NCBI GenBank assembly: GCA_024280945.1
Contig: JAMXLO010000046.1
Coordinates: 1-57,411 of the forward strand
DNA length: 57,411 nt
Direction: 5' to 3'
Source of the DNA: Acetobacteraceae bacterium
GTDB taxonomy: Bacteria > Pseudomonadota > Alphaproteobacteria > Acetobacterales > Acetobacteraceae
The notes beneath the pieces were generated by a model that was given only the letters and a program-made list of their open reading frames with translations, did no database searches and was not told where the DNA came from. Below are positions 27,174 through 35,560 of this stretch, piece after piece; within the stretch, counting starts at the first letter, position 1; each line of letters opens with the position of its first letter. The translations under genes and the position numbers were made by a program.

Positions 27174-27929
27174 ATGGCAACCATTCGTCGGCTCGATCGC
27201 GGTGATGGCGTGGAACTGGCCTGGATGCTCACGGAAGGCCGAAGCCCCACGGTGGTCTTTTTGCCTGGCTTCCGCAGCGATATGACCGGGGACAAGGCGA
27301 CTGCACTCGCGACCTACTGCGCCGAACGCGGGCAGGCGATTCTGCGGTTCGACTACTCCGGCCATGGTGCAAGCGGCGGCCAGTTTGAGAAGGGCACGAT
27401 CGGCCGCTGGGCCGAGGACGCGCTAGCAGTCGTTGACCAGGCGAGCGAAGGCCCTTTGCTCCTGGTGGGCTCATCGATGGGCGGCTGGATTGCTCTGCTC
27501 GTGGCCCGCGCGCGCCGGGAGCGTATTGTCGGGCTGGTCGGCATCGCCGCAGCGCCAGACTTCACCGAGGTGCTGATGTGGCAGGCGATGAGCTTCGAGC
27601 AGCGCGCCACTCTGATGAGCGATGGCGTGCTTCATGTTCCCAGCCAGTATGGCGATCCATATCCGATCACGCGCGAACTGATCGAGGACGGGCGCGACCA
27701 CCTGCTGCTGCAAGCGCCTATCGCGCTCGATTGTTCTGTGCGTTTGCTGCACGGCCAGTGCGATCCTGACGTGCCCTGGGAATTCGCCTTGCGAATCGCC
27801 GACCAGGTGGGCAGTCGCGACGTACGCGTGATCCTGGTCAAGGATGGCGATCATCGTCTGTCGCGACCGCAGGATCTGTCACTGTTACGGCAGACGATCG
27901 CCGCGCTCCTGGACGAGAATGGCGCGTAG
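27174..27929 (+). CDS. Alpha/beta-hydrolase (ABHD10-like carboxylesterase)
   Basis: The 251-residue protein has the oxyanion-side motif VFLPGFRSD (about 28-36), RFDYSGHGASGG (about 59-70), and the nucleophile elbow GSSMGG with Ser near residue 101. The acid lies in GQCDPDVPW and His in KDGDHRLS (about 224-231), completing a Ser-Asp-His triad. The segment RSDMTGDKA is typical of ABHD10/YqiA-like esterases acting on short acyl esters or thioesters. ATG 27174 has GAGG eight bases upstream. Its last 45 bases overlap the convergent SDR gene. No signal peptide is present, so it is cytoplasmic. Confidence 0.87.
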   Translation: MATIRRLDRGDGVELAWMLTEGRSPTVVFLPGFRSDMTGDKATALATYCAERGQAILRFDYSGHGASGGQFEKGTIGRWAEDALAVVDQASEGPLLLVGSSMGGWIALLVARARRERIVGLVGIAAAPDFTEVLMWQAMSFEQRATLMSDGVLHVPSQYGDPYPITRELIEDGRDHLLLQAPIALDCSVRLLHGQCDPDVPWEFALRIADQVGSRDVRVILVKDGDHRLSRPQDLSLLRQTIAALLDENGA

Positions 27930-28721
27930 GCCTTCGCGATAACTCGGATACAGCCAGCGCAACCCGAGTGCCTGTTGGGTCCATTGGCTGGACACCTTGC
28001 GGTTCTCCGCCCAGAAGCTGCGCGCCATCGGGCTCATCTTATCCACTGCCTGCTCGAACGGCACGGCGTCGGGCGCCCGTACCCCAAGTAAACGCGCCGC
28101 CTCTTCGATGACCGCCGCGCTCTCCGCTGGTTCGTCGTCGGTCAAATTCAGGGCCCGAACGCCGCTTGCGCGCTCCTGCCGCATCGCTGCGAGGATAGCG
28201 CGGACGATGTCGTCGCGGTGGATGCGACCGAACATATGAGCAGGTCGAATCACACGCCGAGAGGTTCCCGAGCGCAGGCTGTCGAAAGGCGAACGGCCGG
28301 GACCGTAAATGCCCGCGAGCCTGAACACATCCACTGCGCGACGATCGGCCAGAGCACGCCAAGCTTGCTCGGCGGCAAGGCGGCGACGGCTGCGATCGGC
28401 CCCTGGCGCAGGTTCGGTATTCTCGTCCACCCAACCGCCGTTGCGATCACCATAGACGCCTGTGGTCGAGAGGTAACCGATCCACTTGAGCCTGGGAGCG
28501 GATGCAATCGCCTCGCCGTGCCGCAACAGGACAGGGTCACCGGCTTCGTCCGGAGGCACGGTTGACAGCAGGTGTGTCGCCGCAGCGATGGCAATGCCGG
28601 CCTCGGCAAAGTTCGCGCGGGTAATTCCGATAACCGGAAGGCTCTTGGCCGCCATCGCTTGAACGACCGCCGAGCCGACATAGCCCACCCCGAAACTAGC
28701 CAAAAGAGTGATATCCGTCAC
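27885..28721 (-). CDS. SDR-family NAD(P)-dependent epimerase/dehydratase-like protein (YeeZ type)
   Basis: The 278-residue protein has a Rossmann start ITLLASFGVGYVGSAVV with G-x-G-x-x-G (about 11-16), then YLSTTGVYGDRNGGWVDE (about 83-100), where Tyr serves as a candidate catalytic residue. FRLAGIYGPGRSPFD follows at about 134-148. It belongs to the extended short-chain dehydrogenases that act on sugar nucleotides or related substrates; the YeeZ-type branch has no assigned reaction. ATG 28721 opens directly at the domain. The C-terminal 15 codons overlap the convergent hydrolase gene. It diverges from the BTRD/beta-lactamase gene only 54 bases away. Confidence 0.85.
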   Translation of the reverse strand: MTDITLLASFGVGYVGSAVVQAMAAKSLPVIGITRANFAEAGIAIAAATHLLSTVPPDEAGDPVLLRHGEAIASAPRLKWIGYLSTTGVYGDRNGGWVDENTEPAPGADRSRRRLAAEQAWRALADRRAVDVFRLAGIYGPGRSPFDSLRSGTSRRVIRPAHMFGRIHRDDIVRAILAAMRQERASGVRALNLTDDEPAESAAVIEEAARLLGVRAPDAVPFEQAVDKMSPMARSFWAENRKVSSQWTQQALGLRWLYPSYREGLRAILVQERGDRLP

Positions 28722-28733
28722 AGGGAATTCGTA

Positions 28734-28756
28734 TCAATAGTGTTATGATCTATTGA
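28734..28756 (+). promoter_or_regulatory. Inverted repeat over a -10-like box before the serine hydrolase gene
   Basis: TCAATAG and CTATTGA (28734-28740 and 28750-28756) form a 7-base inverted repeat separated by nine bases. A TATGAT box (28744-28749) lies between the arms, and an AAGGGGAAA ribosome-site region follows before ATG 28776. The stretch is AT-rich in otherwise GC-rich DNA. A repressor operator over a promoter is inferred; the -35 box is not clear. Confidence 0.5.
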
Positions 28757-28775
28757 CCAGAAGGGGAAACGCAGC

Positions 28776-30608
28776 ATGTTTCAAGCTTATCACGGAGTGA
28801 CTGCCGGACAGCACCAGGCGAATTTCAACAGCCTGTCTGCTCAGGGCTACCGGATGATCTCGCTCAGCGTCTACGGCGATCCGGGTGATGCGCGCTACGC
28901 CGCGGTGTGGGTGCAGCGCAGCGGTTCGGCCTGGGTCGCGGTGCATGGCGTGAATGCGGCGGGATATCAGAGCTTCTTCGATACCCAGACGGCGCGCGGG
29001 TTTGTGCCGGTGCTGGTCTCCGCCACCGGCAGTGCGAATGACGCCGTGTTCGCTGCGGTGTTCGAGCAAGGAATCACCGGACCCTGGTTTGCCCGCCATG
29101 GCATGATGTCGGGGCCCGAGGCAAATGTCGGCACCTTTCAGCACCAGAACAAGGTGGCGCGCGATGGCAAGATGATCCTGCGCTCGATGGCGATCTACGG
29201 TACACCGAGTGATCGTCGCTTCATCGGAGTCTGGCATCCCAACGCAGGTTACACCAAATGGCACGTCCATTACGCGGATGATGGCGTGAACTATCAAACG
29301 GTGTTCAATGCCGAGACATCGAACCCGTTCTATCGTCCTACCGAGGTCGCGGTCTCATCCGATCATCTCTACTGCTCGCTGTTCAAGGATGACATGGTCG
29401 GGCCGTGGGTCGCGCGTCACGGCATGACATCCGCCCAGTACCAGTCGGAGTTCGATGCGCAGAATGCGCGCGGCTTCTATCCGATCTCGGTGCAAGGTGG
29501 CGGCAGCGGCAGTGACACGCGCTATGCGGCGATCTTCGCCCAGCGCGACATCCCTCTGCCGCGACACTGGCACGTGACCGGCACAGAGGTTCCATCGCTT
29601 GCAGGCTTCGACCACGCGATGCAGACCTTCATGCAGGCGAACGCTGTGCGTGCCGCGCAGCTCACCATCGCGAAGAACGGCGAGACCAGGCTGGCACGCG
29701 CCTATACCTGGGCCGAAGACGGATACCGCATCACGCGGCCGTCGGACCGGTTCCTGCTGGCGAGTTGCAGCAAGATGTTCCTCGAGGCCGCAGTGCAATC
29801 GTTGTACAACGCTGGGAAGCTGAAGCCGAATTCCACCGTATACCCGATGCTCGGCTTTTCTCATCCGGCTGACTCGCGTAGCGACAGCATTACCATCCAG
29901 CAGCTGCTGGACCACATGGGCGGTTACGACGACACCGCCACGGGCTCGGGATTCGACCCCACCTACCAGATGCGCAAGATCGCGCTGGATCAGGGACTCG
30001 GCCACAAAGTCAGTAAGCTTGACGTGTGTCGCTACATGTACGGCCGGATGCTCGACTTCGCCCCGGGTGCACGCAGCCAGTATTCCAATTTCGGCTATCT
30101 GCTGGCGAGCGCGCTGGTCGAGAAGGTCACTGGTACGGACTACTTCGCCTATGTGAATAGCACGTTGCTGGAGCCCGAAGGCATCACCGAGGTGGAGCTC
30201 CGGCCGACCGCCGCCAATCAGCAGCCGCCGACCGAGGCGATGATCGAGGATGAGGGCCTAGGGCTTTCCGCGCTCGATCCGCTGTCACCCGTACTCGTGC
30301 CAGCGATCTTCGGCGGCGATGGTCAGGTGAAGGAGGTGGCCGCTGCACCTGCTGGCACGTCGGCCTCGGCCACTGCACTGACTCAGTTCATCCACCGGCA
30401 TGCGGTCTGGGGCAATGGCGGTCGGGCACCCAACTCGGCACGCTCCGGCAGCACGCCGGGCTCGTCGACACTCGCCTGGTCACGCGGCGACGGCGTGGAC
30501 TGGGCTTATGCTATCAATACTCGCAACTGGCCGCCGCACACGTCGCCCACGCTGGATGATCTCGGGAACACGATCAACAAGCTGCTGGACACGACGACGC
30601 TGCCATGA
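28776..30608 (+). CDS. Repeat-domain (BTRD1-like) plus beta-lactamase-fold serine hydrolase, polyglycine-hydrolase-like
   Basis: The 610-residue protein has an N-terminal region (about 1-258) of five roughly 50-residue repeats. Each carries a W-x-A-x-HG or YHG start, a Y/F-Q-x-x-F stretch and G[FY]-x-P near the end. A beta-lactamase/DD-peptidase-like domain follows from about 275, with SCSK (S330-x-x-K333), YSN at 436-438 and FGYLLASALVEK. This order matches bacterial tandem repeat domain 1 plus beta-lactamase, as in fungal polyglycine hydrolases. No signal peptide is visible, so export, if any, is not by Sec or Tat. ATG 28776 has an AAGGGGAAA site. The inverted repeat just upstream may control it. 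Confidence 0.85.
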   Translation: MFQAYHGVTAGQHQANFNSLSAQGYRMISLSVYGDPGDARYAAVWVQRSGSAWVAVHGVNAAGYQSFFDTQTARGFVPVLVSATGSANDAVFAAVFEQGITGPWFARHGMMSGPEANVGTFQHQNKVARDGKMILRSMAIYGTPSDRRFIGVWHPNAGYTKWHVHYADDGVNYQTVFNAETSNPFYRPTEVAVSSDHLYCSLFKDDMVGPWVARHGMTSAQYQSEFDAQNARGFYPISVQGGGSGSDTRYAAIFAQRDIPLPRHWHVTGTEVPSLAGFDHAMQTFMQANAVRAAQLTIAKNGETRLARAYTWAEDGYRITRPSDRFLLASCSKMFLEAAVQSLYNAGKLKPNSTVYPMLGFSHPADSRSDSITIQQLLDHMGGYDDTATGSGFDPTYQMRKIALDQGLGHKVSKLDVCRYMYGRMLDFAPGARSQYSNFGYLLASALVEKVTGTDYFAYVNSTLLEPEGITEVELRPTAANQQPPTEAMIEDEGLGLSALDPLSPVLVPAIFGGDGQVKEVAAAPAGTSASATALTQFIHRHAVWGNGGRAPNSARSGSTPGSSTLAWSRGDGVDWAYAINTRNWPPHTSPTLDDLGNTINKLLDTTTLP

Positions 30609-30620
30609 GGCAGGTGGCTG

Positions 30621-30643
30621 CCCTCTCCCTTGGTGGGAGGGGG
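30621..30643. repeat. CCCTCTCCC-type palindrome / terminator hairpin
   Basis: CCCTCTCCC pairs with GGGAGGGGG over nine base pairs including one G-U, around a five-base loop. It lies 12 bases after the serine hydrolase stop and 10 bases from the convergent GST stop, so it likely also acts as a terminator. It resembles the palindrome at 22972. Confidence 0.55.
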
Positions 30644-30652
30644 CGGACGCCT

Positions 30653-31321
30653 TCAAAAATCCAAATCCGCGTAGTGCGCCGGCGTTGTCATGCCGGCGAG
30701 GCGGTCCGCAAGGACACCGCGAAAGCTCGGCCGCGATTTCATCCGCGCATACCAATCCTTCGCTGACTGCGACACGCTCCAGTCCACATCGCCAATGAAG
30801 TCGAGACACGACAAATGGGCTGCTGCGGTGAAGTCGGCGACCGTCATCATGCTGCCGGCAAGCCACTTTCGCGTCTCCGCGAGCCAACCGAGATATTCCA
30901 GGTGGTAGCGCAGACCGAGATAGCCGGCGCGAATCGCGGAAGCGTCTGGGTTGCCTCGCCCCGCCATCCGCTTCAGCACCTTCTCGTACAAGAGGTTGCG
31001 AGTCGCCTCGGCGGCAAACTTGCCGTCGAACCAGGCAACCAGGCGCCGCGCCTCGACTCGTTCGGCCAAAGTACGGCCGAGCAGCGGTGTGTCGGGATAC
31101 GCTTCCTCGAGATACTCGCAGATCACGCTGGAGTCCGGGATCACCAGGCCATTGTCTTCGACCAACGTCGGCACGGTGCCGGCTGGGTTCAGTTCGAGGT
31201 ATTCGGCACGCCGTTCCCAAACCTTCTCTGCGCGCAGGTCGAACGGCAGCCGCTTCTCCGCCAGCACCAGACGAACCTTGCGGGAGAACGGCGATAGGGG
31301 CAGGTGATACAGTGTCCGCAT
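30653..31321 (-). CDS. Glutathione S-transferase family protein
   Basis: The 222-residue protein has an N-terminal thioredoxin-like domain starting YHLPLSPFSRKVRLVLAEK (about residues 5-23), with Ser in SPFSRK as the possible glutathione-activating residue. NPAGTVPTLV (about 45-54) has the conserved cis-Pro, and DSSVICEYLEE (about 63-73) the glutathione carboxylate-binding Ser. An alpha-helical C-terminal domain follows, with MMTVADFTAAAHLSCL (about 158-173) as the N-capping box. It conjugates or reduces with glutathione in the cytoplasm. It follows the NDUFA9-like gene by 31 bases on the same strand, a pairing I have seen in other alphaproteobacteria. The substrate is unknown. Confidence 0.88.
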   Translation of the reverse strand: MRTLYHLPLSPFSRKVRLVLAEKRLPFDLRAEKVWERRAEYLELNPAGTVPTLVEDNGLVIPDSSVICEYLEEAYPDTPLLGRTLAERVEARRLVAWFDGKFAAEATRNLLYEKVLKRMAGRGNPDASAIRAGYLGLRYHLEYLGWLAETRKWLAGSMMTVADFTAAAHLSCLDFIGDVDWSVSQSAKDWYARMKSRPSFRGVLADRLAGMTTPAHYADLDF

Positions 31322-31352
31322 TGCTGCTGCTTATCGCCCTGCGACGCTGCTG

Positions 31353-32348
31353 TCAGTCTCTCGTCTGCATCGACAGGTCGGTGACACCGCCAGATTGTTC
31401 CTCCGGCAGCACACGGCGCCTGCCGCCGCCTGGCTGAAAGCGACGCAGATACGCAGGCACGACCAGCTCCACCGGTGTTGGCACGATCCCGAGCTCCTTC
31501 AGCCCTGGCATCTCCGGGCTGACGACATTGTCCTGCTGCAACATCAACAACTGGTCGCGGGTCAAAGGTTTGCTGGGCAGCAGCTCCATGATGGTGGCCT
31601 GCAATCGTGCCATCCCCAGCGAAATATTCACCATCGGCCTCCGGCGGCCAGTTTCGCGCACGATATAGGCGAGGATTTCCCGAAACAGCCAGATCCGCGG
31701 GCCGCCCAGCTCGTATACGGCACCGGCGGCATCGGCGCGAGCGAGTGCCGCCATCACCGCGTCGGCAACATCACCGACATAGACCGGTTGAAACCGAGTG
31801 TCGCCGCAGATCACCGGCATGATCGGCATGATGCGAGCCATCGCGGCAAACCGATTGAACAGCTGGTCCTCTGGACCGAACACCAGCGAAGGACGCAGGA
31901 TGGTGGCGTCGGGGAACGCCTCGCGCACCGCAGCCTCGCCGGCCCCTTTCGTCGCGGCATAGCGGCTTGCCGCGTGCACGTTGGCGCCGATGGCAGAAAT
32001 GTGCACCAGACGCTGCACCCCTTCCTGCGTGGCGAGACGCGCCACCGTCTGCGCGCCGTCAGCCTGGACCCGCTGAAAGTCGCCGGCACGACGTTCCGCC
32101 AGGATGCCAACGCAGTTGACGACCAGGTCTGCACCCTCGATGGCGCGATGCACCGTCGGCTGGTTGGTCAGCGACGCATACAAAGGAACGATCTGGCCCA
32201 CCGCACCCATCGGCTTCAGGAACAGGGCAGCCTCGGGATCACGCATGGCAACGCGAACGACGAACCCCTTCTTCGCCAGGCGTTTCACGATGTAGCGACC
32301 GACAAAGCCCGAACCGCCGAACACCGTCGCCACGCTGCGCGTCGCCAT
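31353..32348 (-). CDS. NDUFA9-like complex I accessory / NAD(P)-binding atypical SDR protein
   Basis: The 331-residue protein has the nucleotide motif VFGGSGFVGRYIVKRLAKKG (about 9-28), then LVNCVGILAE (about 98), HISAIGANVHAASRYAATKG (about 115-134) and PSLVFGPEDQLFNR (about 152-165). This pattern is that of the mitochondrial NDUFA9 subunit and its alphaproteobacterial homologues, which carry a bound NADPH and associate with NADH:quinone oxidoreductase. No membrane helix is evident, so it is peripheral. ATG 32348 has AGGAGGGC seven bases upstream; GTG 32351 is too close to that site. The nuo operon itself is not in this window. Confidence 0.85.
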   Translation of the reverse strand: MATRSVATVFGGSGFVGRYIVKRLAKKGFVVRVAMRDPEAALFLKPMGAVGQIVPLYASLTNQPTVHRAIEGADLVVNCVGILAERRAGDFQRVQADGAQTVARLATQEGVQRLVHISAIGANVHAASRYAATKGAGEAAVREAFPDATILRPSLVFGPEDQLFNRFAAMARIMPIMPVICGDTRFQPVYVGDVADAVMAALARADAAGAVYELGGPRIWLFREILAYIVRETGRRRPMVNISLGMARLQATIMELLPSKPLTRDQLLMLQQDNVVSPEMPGLKELGIVPTPVELVVPAYLRRFQPGGGRRRVLPEEQSGGVTDLSMQTRD

Positions 32349-32397
32349 CACCCGCCCTCCTGCTGGCTATGCTTGATAGGCGGCAGCCAAACAAGGC

Positions 32398-33036
32398 TCA
32401 AGCTGGCGCAGCGGGTGGCGGCTCCTCCGGCGCGGCTGCCTCCGGTTCGGCTGGCGACTGACCCGGCTCCCTTTGGCGCCAGCCCAGCCAGGCGGCCGCC
32501 CTCTCGGCGCGCTGCAAGGCTGTATCCAAAGCTGCCATGGTGGCCGAGAGATCAGTGCTGTCGTCGGTCCGCCATGTTCGAATGGTCCACAACCAGACTG
32601 CCAACAGCCCCTTCACCCGCAGTTCGCCGTTGACGCCGACCGCTGGGACACCGGCGGCCCCCAGCATCCACCGCATGCTGCGCCGGTTGGCGAGTGCCAG
32701 CAGCAGCGCCGTTGCCGGATGTGCGGCCAGGTCGTGGAGCAGTGCCAGCACCCCGGCCCGATGGGCCTGCAGCGTGTCGATTCGGCGCATAAGCAGGTAG
32801 AACAGCTTATCGCGCGTGGTGCCATCTGCGGGCGTTTCCGCCAATGCCGCCTGGTCCGCCAACCGGCCGAAGCGCAACAGAATCGCAGCGCGGCTGGGAA
32901 AGCGCTCGCGAGCGCGCGCCAGCGGCAGGCTGGCTGCGCCAGCGGCTTCGGCAACCGATAACCTGGCCCATCCTCGCTCGGCGACCATCTGGAATGCCGC
33001 GGCAATCAGTGCACTGTCGAAGGCTGCATCGTCCAT
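32398..33036 (-). CDS. TetR-family transcriptional regulator
   Basis: The 212-residue protein has an N-terminal three-helix DNA-binding part (about residues 5-50) with MVAERGWARLSVAEAAGAASLPLARARERFPSR-like order, where the helix-turn-helix lies at about 26-46. The rest is helical with NRRSMRWMLGAAG (about 117-129) and WLWTIRTWRTDDSTDL (about 148-163). It has a disordered Pro/Ala-rich tail of about 25 residues. TetR proteins usually repress neighbouring genes and respond to a ligand. It lies 49 bases before the NDUFA9-like gene on the same strand, and its target may be itself or that operon. COQ9 was considered, but its signature segment is absent. Confidence 0.8.
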   Translation of the reverse strand: MDDAAFDSALIAAAFQMVAERGWARLSVAEAAGAASLPLARARERFPSRAAILLRFGRLADQAALAETPADGTTRDKLFYLLMRRIDTLQAHRAGVLALLHDLAAHPATALLLALANRRSMRWMLGAAGVPAVGVNGELRVKGLLAVWLWTIRTWRTDDSTDLSATMAALDTALQRAERAAAWLGWRQREPGQSPAEPEAAAPEEPPPAAPA

Positions 33037-33135
33037 GCCTCAAACATGGCGAAGCGCGGCCCGGTTGTCAGCTCATGCCGTCCTCCGGGCCCAGAATCGC
33101 TGAACACGAAACAGACACATACGGCTGACCTTTTC

Positions 33136-33217
33136 CGTCATTCCCGCGCAAGCGGGAATCCAGCCGACCCAAGGGCACCGGCCGATGGGCTGGGTCACCG
33201 CTTCCGTGGGGATGACG
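33136..33217. repeat. REP-like palindromic element, 82 bases
   Basis: The element starts CGTCATTCCC and ends GGGGATGACG, imperfect outer arms with one mismatch. Inside, TTCCCGC-GCAA-GCGGGAA forms a perfect 7-base stem. It lies between the divergent TetR and ThuA-like genes. The same palindrome type is very common in proteobacterial intergenic DNA; it is a repeat element rather than a gene. Confidence 0.78.
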
Positions 33218-33299
33218 TGGCGCGCAGCGGCGGTTTGCTCAACCTCTGCACGGAGCATACAAGCTCGGGCATACGCCCAGTTCTTGAATGAGGAAACGC

Positions 33300-34112
33300 A
33301 TGGCAGGGGACATCGGCAGTGGGGCTCACGTCATCGCAGGCGGGTTTCCACCTGGATCAGCCGCCGGACATGACCACGACTATGCCCGGCTTCGCCTGCT
33401 CACGCTGCTTGCCGAGGCTGGCATATCGGCTTCCGTCGCCAACGATTTTGCCGACGTCGGGAAGTGGCTGCCGTCCAGCCGACTGCTGATCACTTACGTC
33501 GCCGGCCCCTATCCCGACGCCACTCAATGCCAGGCCATGCGGACCTGGTTGGAAACGGGAGGCCATTGGCTAGCGTTGCATGGCACCAGCGGCGGGCGCG
33601 CCGAACGGGTCGAGGGGATGCGCCAGCGCCGAACGGTCAAGATGGAGCACCACGCGCTGTTGGGCAGCTATTTCCTGACCCATCCGCCGATCTGCAGGTT
33701 CCGTGTCGACGTGCGGGACCCGGACGATCCGCTCACCCGCGGCGTCGGCACCTCCTTCGAAGTGGAGGACGAGCCGTATTTTATCGAGCTGCAGGATCCT
33801 GAGGCCGCGCGCATCCTACTCACTGCCGAGTATGGGCCCGGAGCCATATCGCCGAGCATCGGCACGCTCTATCCGTCGGATACGTCATTGCTGCCTGACG
33901 GGAAAACCCGCGTCCTGGGATACACAAAGAAAGCAGGAAATGGCGACGTCACTTATGTCGCACTTGGTCATTGCCACAACCCTGCGATCCGGGCAGGCCG
34001 CCCAGCCGATCCCGCGGACCGAACACCTCCCGTGTTCCATGGGGCCTGGGAGAGCGGCCGGTTCGTCGCCCTGCTGCGGAATGCCATCCAGTCGGCAAAC
34101 GCACGCGGCTGA
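33300..34112 (+). CDS. ThuA-like (type 1 glutamine amidotransferase-like) protein
   Basis: The 270-residue protein follows the ThuA/trehalose-utilisation fold: LLITYVAGPYPD near residue 63, WLETGGHWLALHGTSG (about 84-99), MEHHALLGSYFLTHPP (about 117-132) and a late ALGHCHNPAI (about 220-229) with a conserved His. The family is a glutamine amidotransferase-like fold, often in sugar metabolism, with few characterised reactions. ATG 33300 is preceded by GAGGAAACG; an ATG at 33288 is also in frame but is less well placed. The next gene, proC, is convergent and starts one base beyond its stop. The substrate is not evident. Confidence 0.82.
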   Translation: MAGDIGSGAHVIAGGFPPGSAAGHDHDYARLRLLTLLAEAGISASVANDFADVGKWLPSSRLLITYVAGPYPDATQCQAMRTWLETGGHWLALHGTSGGRAERVEGMRQRRTVKMEHHALLGSYFLTHPPICRFRVDVRDPDDPLTRGVGTSFEVEDEPYFIELQDPEAARILLTAEYGPGAISPSIGTLYPSDTSLLPDGKTRVLGYTKKAGNGDVTYVALGHCHNPAIRAGRPADPADRTPPVFHGAWESGRFVALLRNAIQSANARG

Positions 34113-34113
34113 G

Positions 34114-34917
34114 CTATCCCGCCAGTTCACGCGAGCGCTTCGTCGCCGCCGCAATCGCCTCGCGCATCGCGGCAGGCCAGGCACCCGGCGCCATCAATAC
34201 GGCCAGTGCGCGCTCGGTGGTACCGCCGGGACTGGTGACGGCGACTCGTAGCGCGTCGGCCTCTTCCGGGCTGCTGGCCAGCAATGCGCCAGAACCGGCG
34301 ATTGTTTGTCGTGCGAGTAGCCGCGCCAGATCGGCGGGGATACCCTGCTCTCGGGCCGCCTGTTCCATCAGTTCGGCCAACAGGAACACATAAGCCGGGC
34401 CGCTGCCCGAGACGGCCGTGACCGGGTCGAGCAGTGCCTCATTCTCGACCCAGGCCACCAAGCCGATAGCCTTGAGCAGGCGCTCGCACAACTCACCCTG
34501 AGGCATCTTCACGCCCGGTCCGGGGCATGCGACGGTCATACCCTGACGCACTGCCGCTGGCGTATTCGGCATAGCCCGGACGATCGCCGCGGAGTCGCCA
34601 AGCAGTGCTCGCATCCCGCCGATTGTCCGGCCCGCCATGATCGACAGGAATACGGCCTGGCCAGCGAATTTTCGGTAGAGCGGCAGCGTCTCAGCGGCAT
34701 TCTGCGGCTTGACCGCGAACACGACCGCCTCTGGCGCGAAGTCCTGCGGTATCCCAGCCACGTCCGAAACGACTTTGAGGTCAGCGCCCGACCAGTTCGC
34801 CGCATCCGGTGCGGGGTCGACCGCGATCGAGGCGGACAGTTCCTGCTCTCGCCAGCCGGCCAACATCGCACTGCCCATGCGCCCGCAGCCAACCAGCAGG
34901 ATCGGTGGAATGCTCAT
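34114..34917 (-). CDS. proC: Pyrroline-5-carboxylate reductase
   Basis: The 267-residue protein opens MSIPPILLVGCGRMGSAMLAGW, with the NADP-binding G-x-G-x-x-G at about 10-15. AVKPQN lies near residue 69, RAMPNTPAAV near 117, and the C-terminal dimer segment SGSGPAYVFLLAELM and SPGGTTERAL near 165-240. It carries out the last step of proline biosynthesis in the cytoplasm. A longer open frame continues upstream to 35139, but ATG 34917 matches the family start. It follows the YbjN gene by 22 bases on the same strand, the YbjN-proC order being common in this group. Confidence 0.95.
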   Translation of the reverse strand: MSIPPILLVGCGRMGSAMLAGWREQELSASIAVDPAPDAANWSGADLKVVSDVAGIPQDFAPEAVVFAVKPQNAAETLPLYRKFAGQAVFLSIMAGRTIGGMRALLGDSAAIVRAMPNTPAAVRQGMTVACPGPGVKMPQGELCERLLKAIGLVAWVENEALLDPVTAVSGSGPAYVFLLAELMEQAAREQGIPADLARLLARQTIAGSGALLASSPEEADALRVAVTSPGGTTERALAVLMAPGAWPAAMREAIAAATKRSRELAG

Positions 34918-34939
34918 ATCCTGGGGATACCTGGCCTGC

Positions 34940-35437
34940 TCATGCCTCGCCCATGCACTCCAGCATGGCGGCAGCCAGCGCATCCTGAGGCGTTTTTCCG
35001 CCCCAGAGCACGAACTGAAATGCCGGAAAGAACCGCTCGCACTCGGTGAGTGCGATATCAACCATATCTTCAAGGCTCTCGGTGGAGGCGCCTGGCGCTC
35101 CGCGCAGCAGCACCGCGTGACGGAATACCGGCATGCCATCGTCGGCTTCCATGCCGAAATGGCCGATCCACAGCCGCTCGTTGGCCAGCGCCAGCAGCTC
35201 GTAGAGCGCGGCGCGCCGCTTCTCGGGCACCTTCAGGTCGAAGGCGCAGGTGAAGTGCATGGCGCTGATCTCGTGCGACCAGCAGAAATACAGCCCGTAA
35301 TCGCACCAGCGTCCGGGTGCCTCGGCCGCCATTTCCGAAGCACTGCGTCGATCACACGCCCAGTCATTGGCGCTGATGATCTGCTCCATGGTGTCGAGGG
35401 GATTGGCCGCGTCGTGGCTGAGAGCCGTCATGGACAT
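34940..35437 (-). CDS. YbjN-domain protein
   Basis: The 165-residue protein matches the YbjN domain: NPLDTMEQIISANDWACDR (about 12-30), CDYGLYFCWSHEISAMHFTCAFDLKVPE (about 45-72), GHFGMEADDGMPVFRHAVLLRG (about 92-113). YbjN-type proteins are small soluble helpers, possibly chaperone-like, and in E. coli the family is linked with stress responses; no enzyme activity is established. ATG 35437 is preceded by GGGAGACC. It lies between ubiK and proC on one strand and is probably part of their operon. The protein has no signal peptide. The role in this organism is inferred only from context. Confidence 0.86.
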   Translation of the reverse strand: MSMTALSHDAANPLDTMEQIISANDWACDRRSASEMAAEAPGRWCDYGLYFCWSHEISAMHFTCAFDLKVPEKRRAALYELLALANERLWIGHFGMEADDGMPVFRHAVLLRGAPGASTESLEDMVDIALTECERFFPAFQFVLWGGKTPQDALAAAMLECMGEA

Positions 35438-35560
35438 GGTTGGTCTCCCATTTCGTGCAGGGAAGGCCGGACGGTTTCTTCGGTAGCCGCATCTGGGGGT
35501 TACGGCGCCAAGTTAACCACGATCCCTAGCCTAGCCAGCGCACGCAGCGCGCCGCAAGTC

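Noticed and set aside
32398-33036. COQ9 identity for the TetR-like protein
   Set aside because: The helix-turn-helix is clear, and the COQ9 signature segment with DxSTDxNWYTKR-like text is absent.
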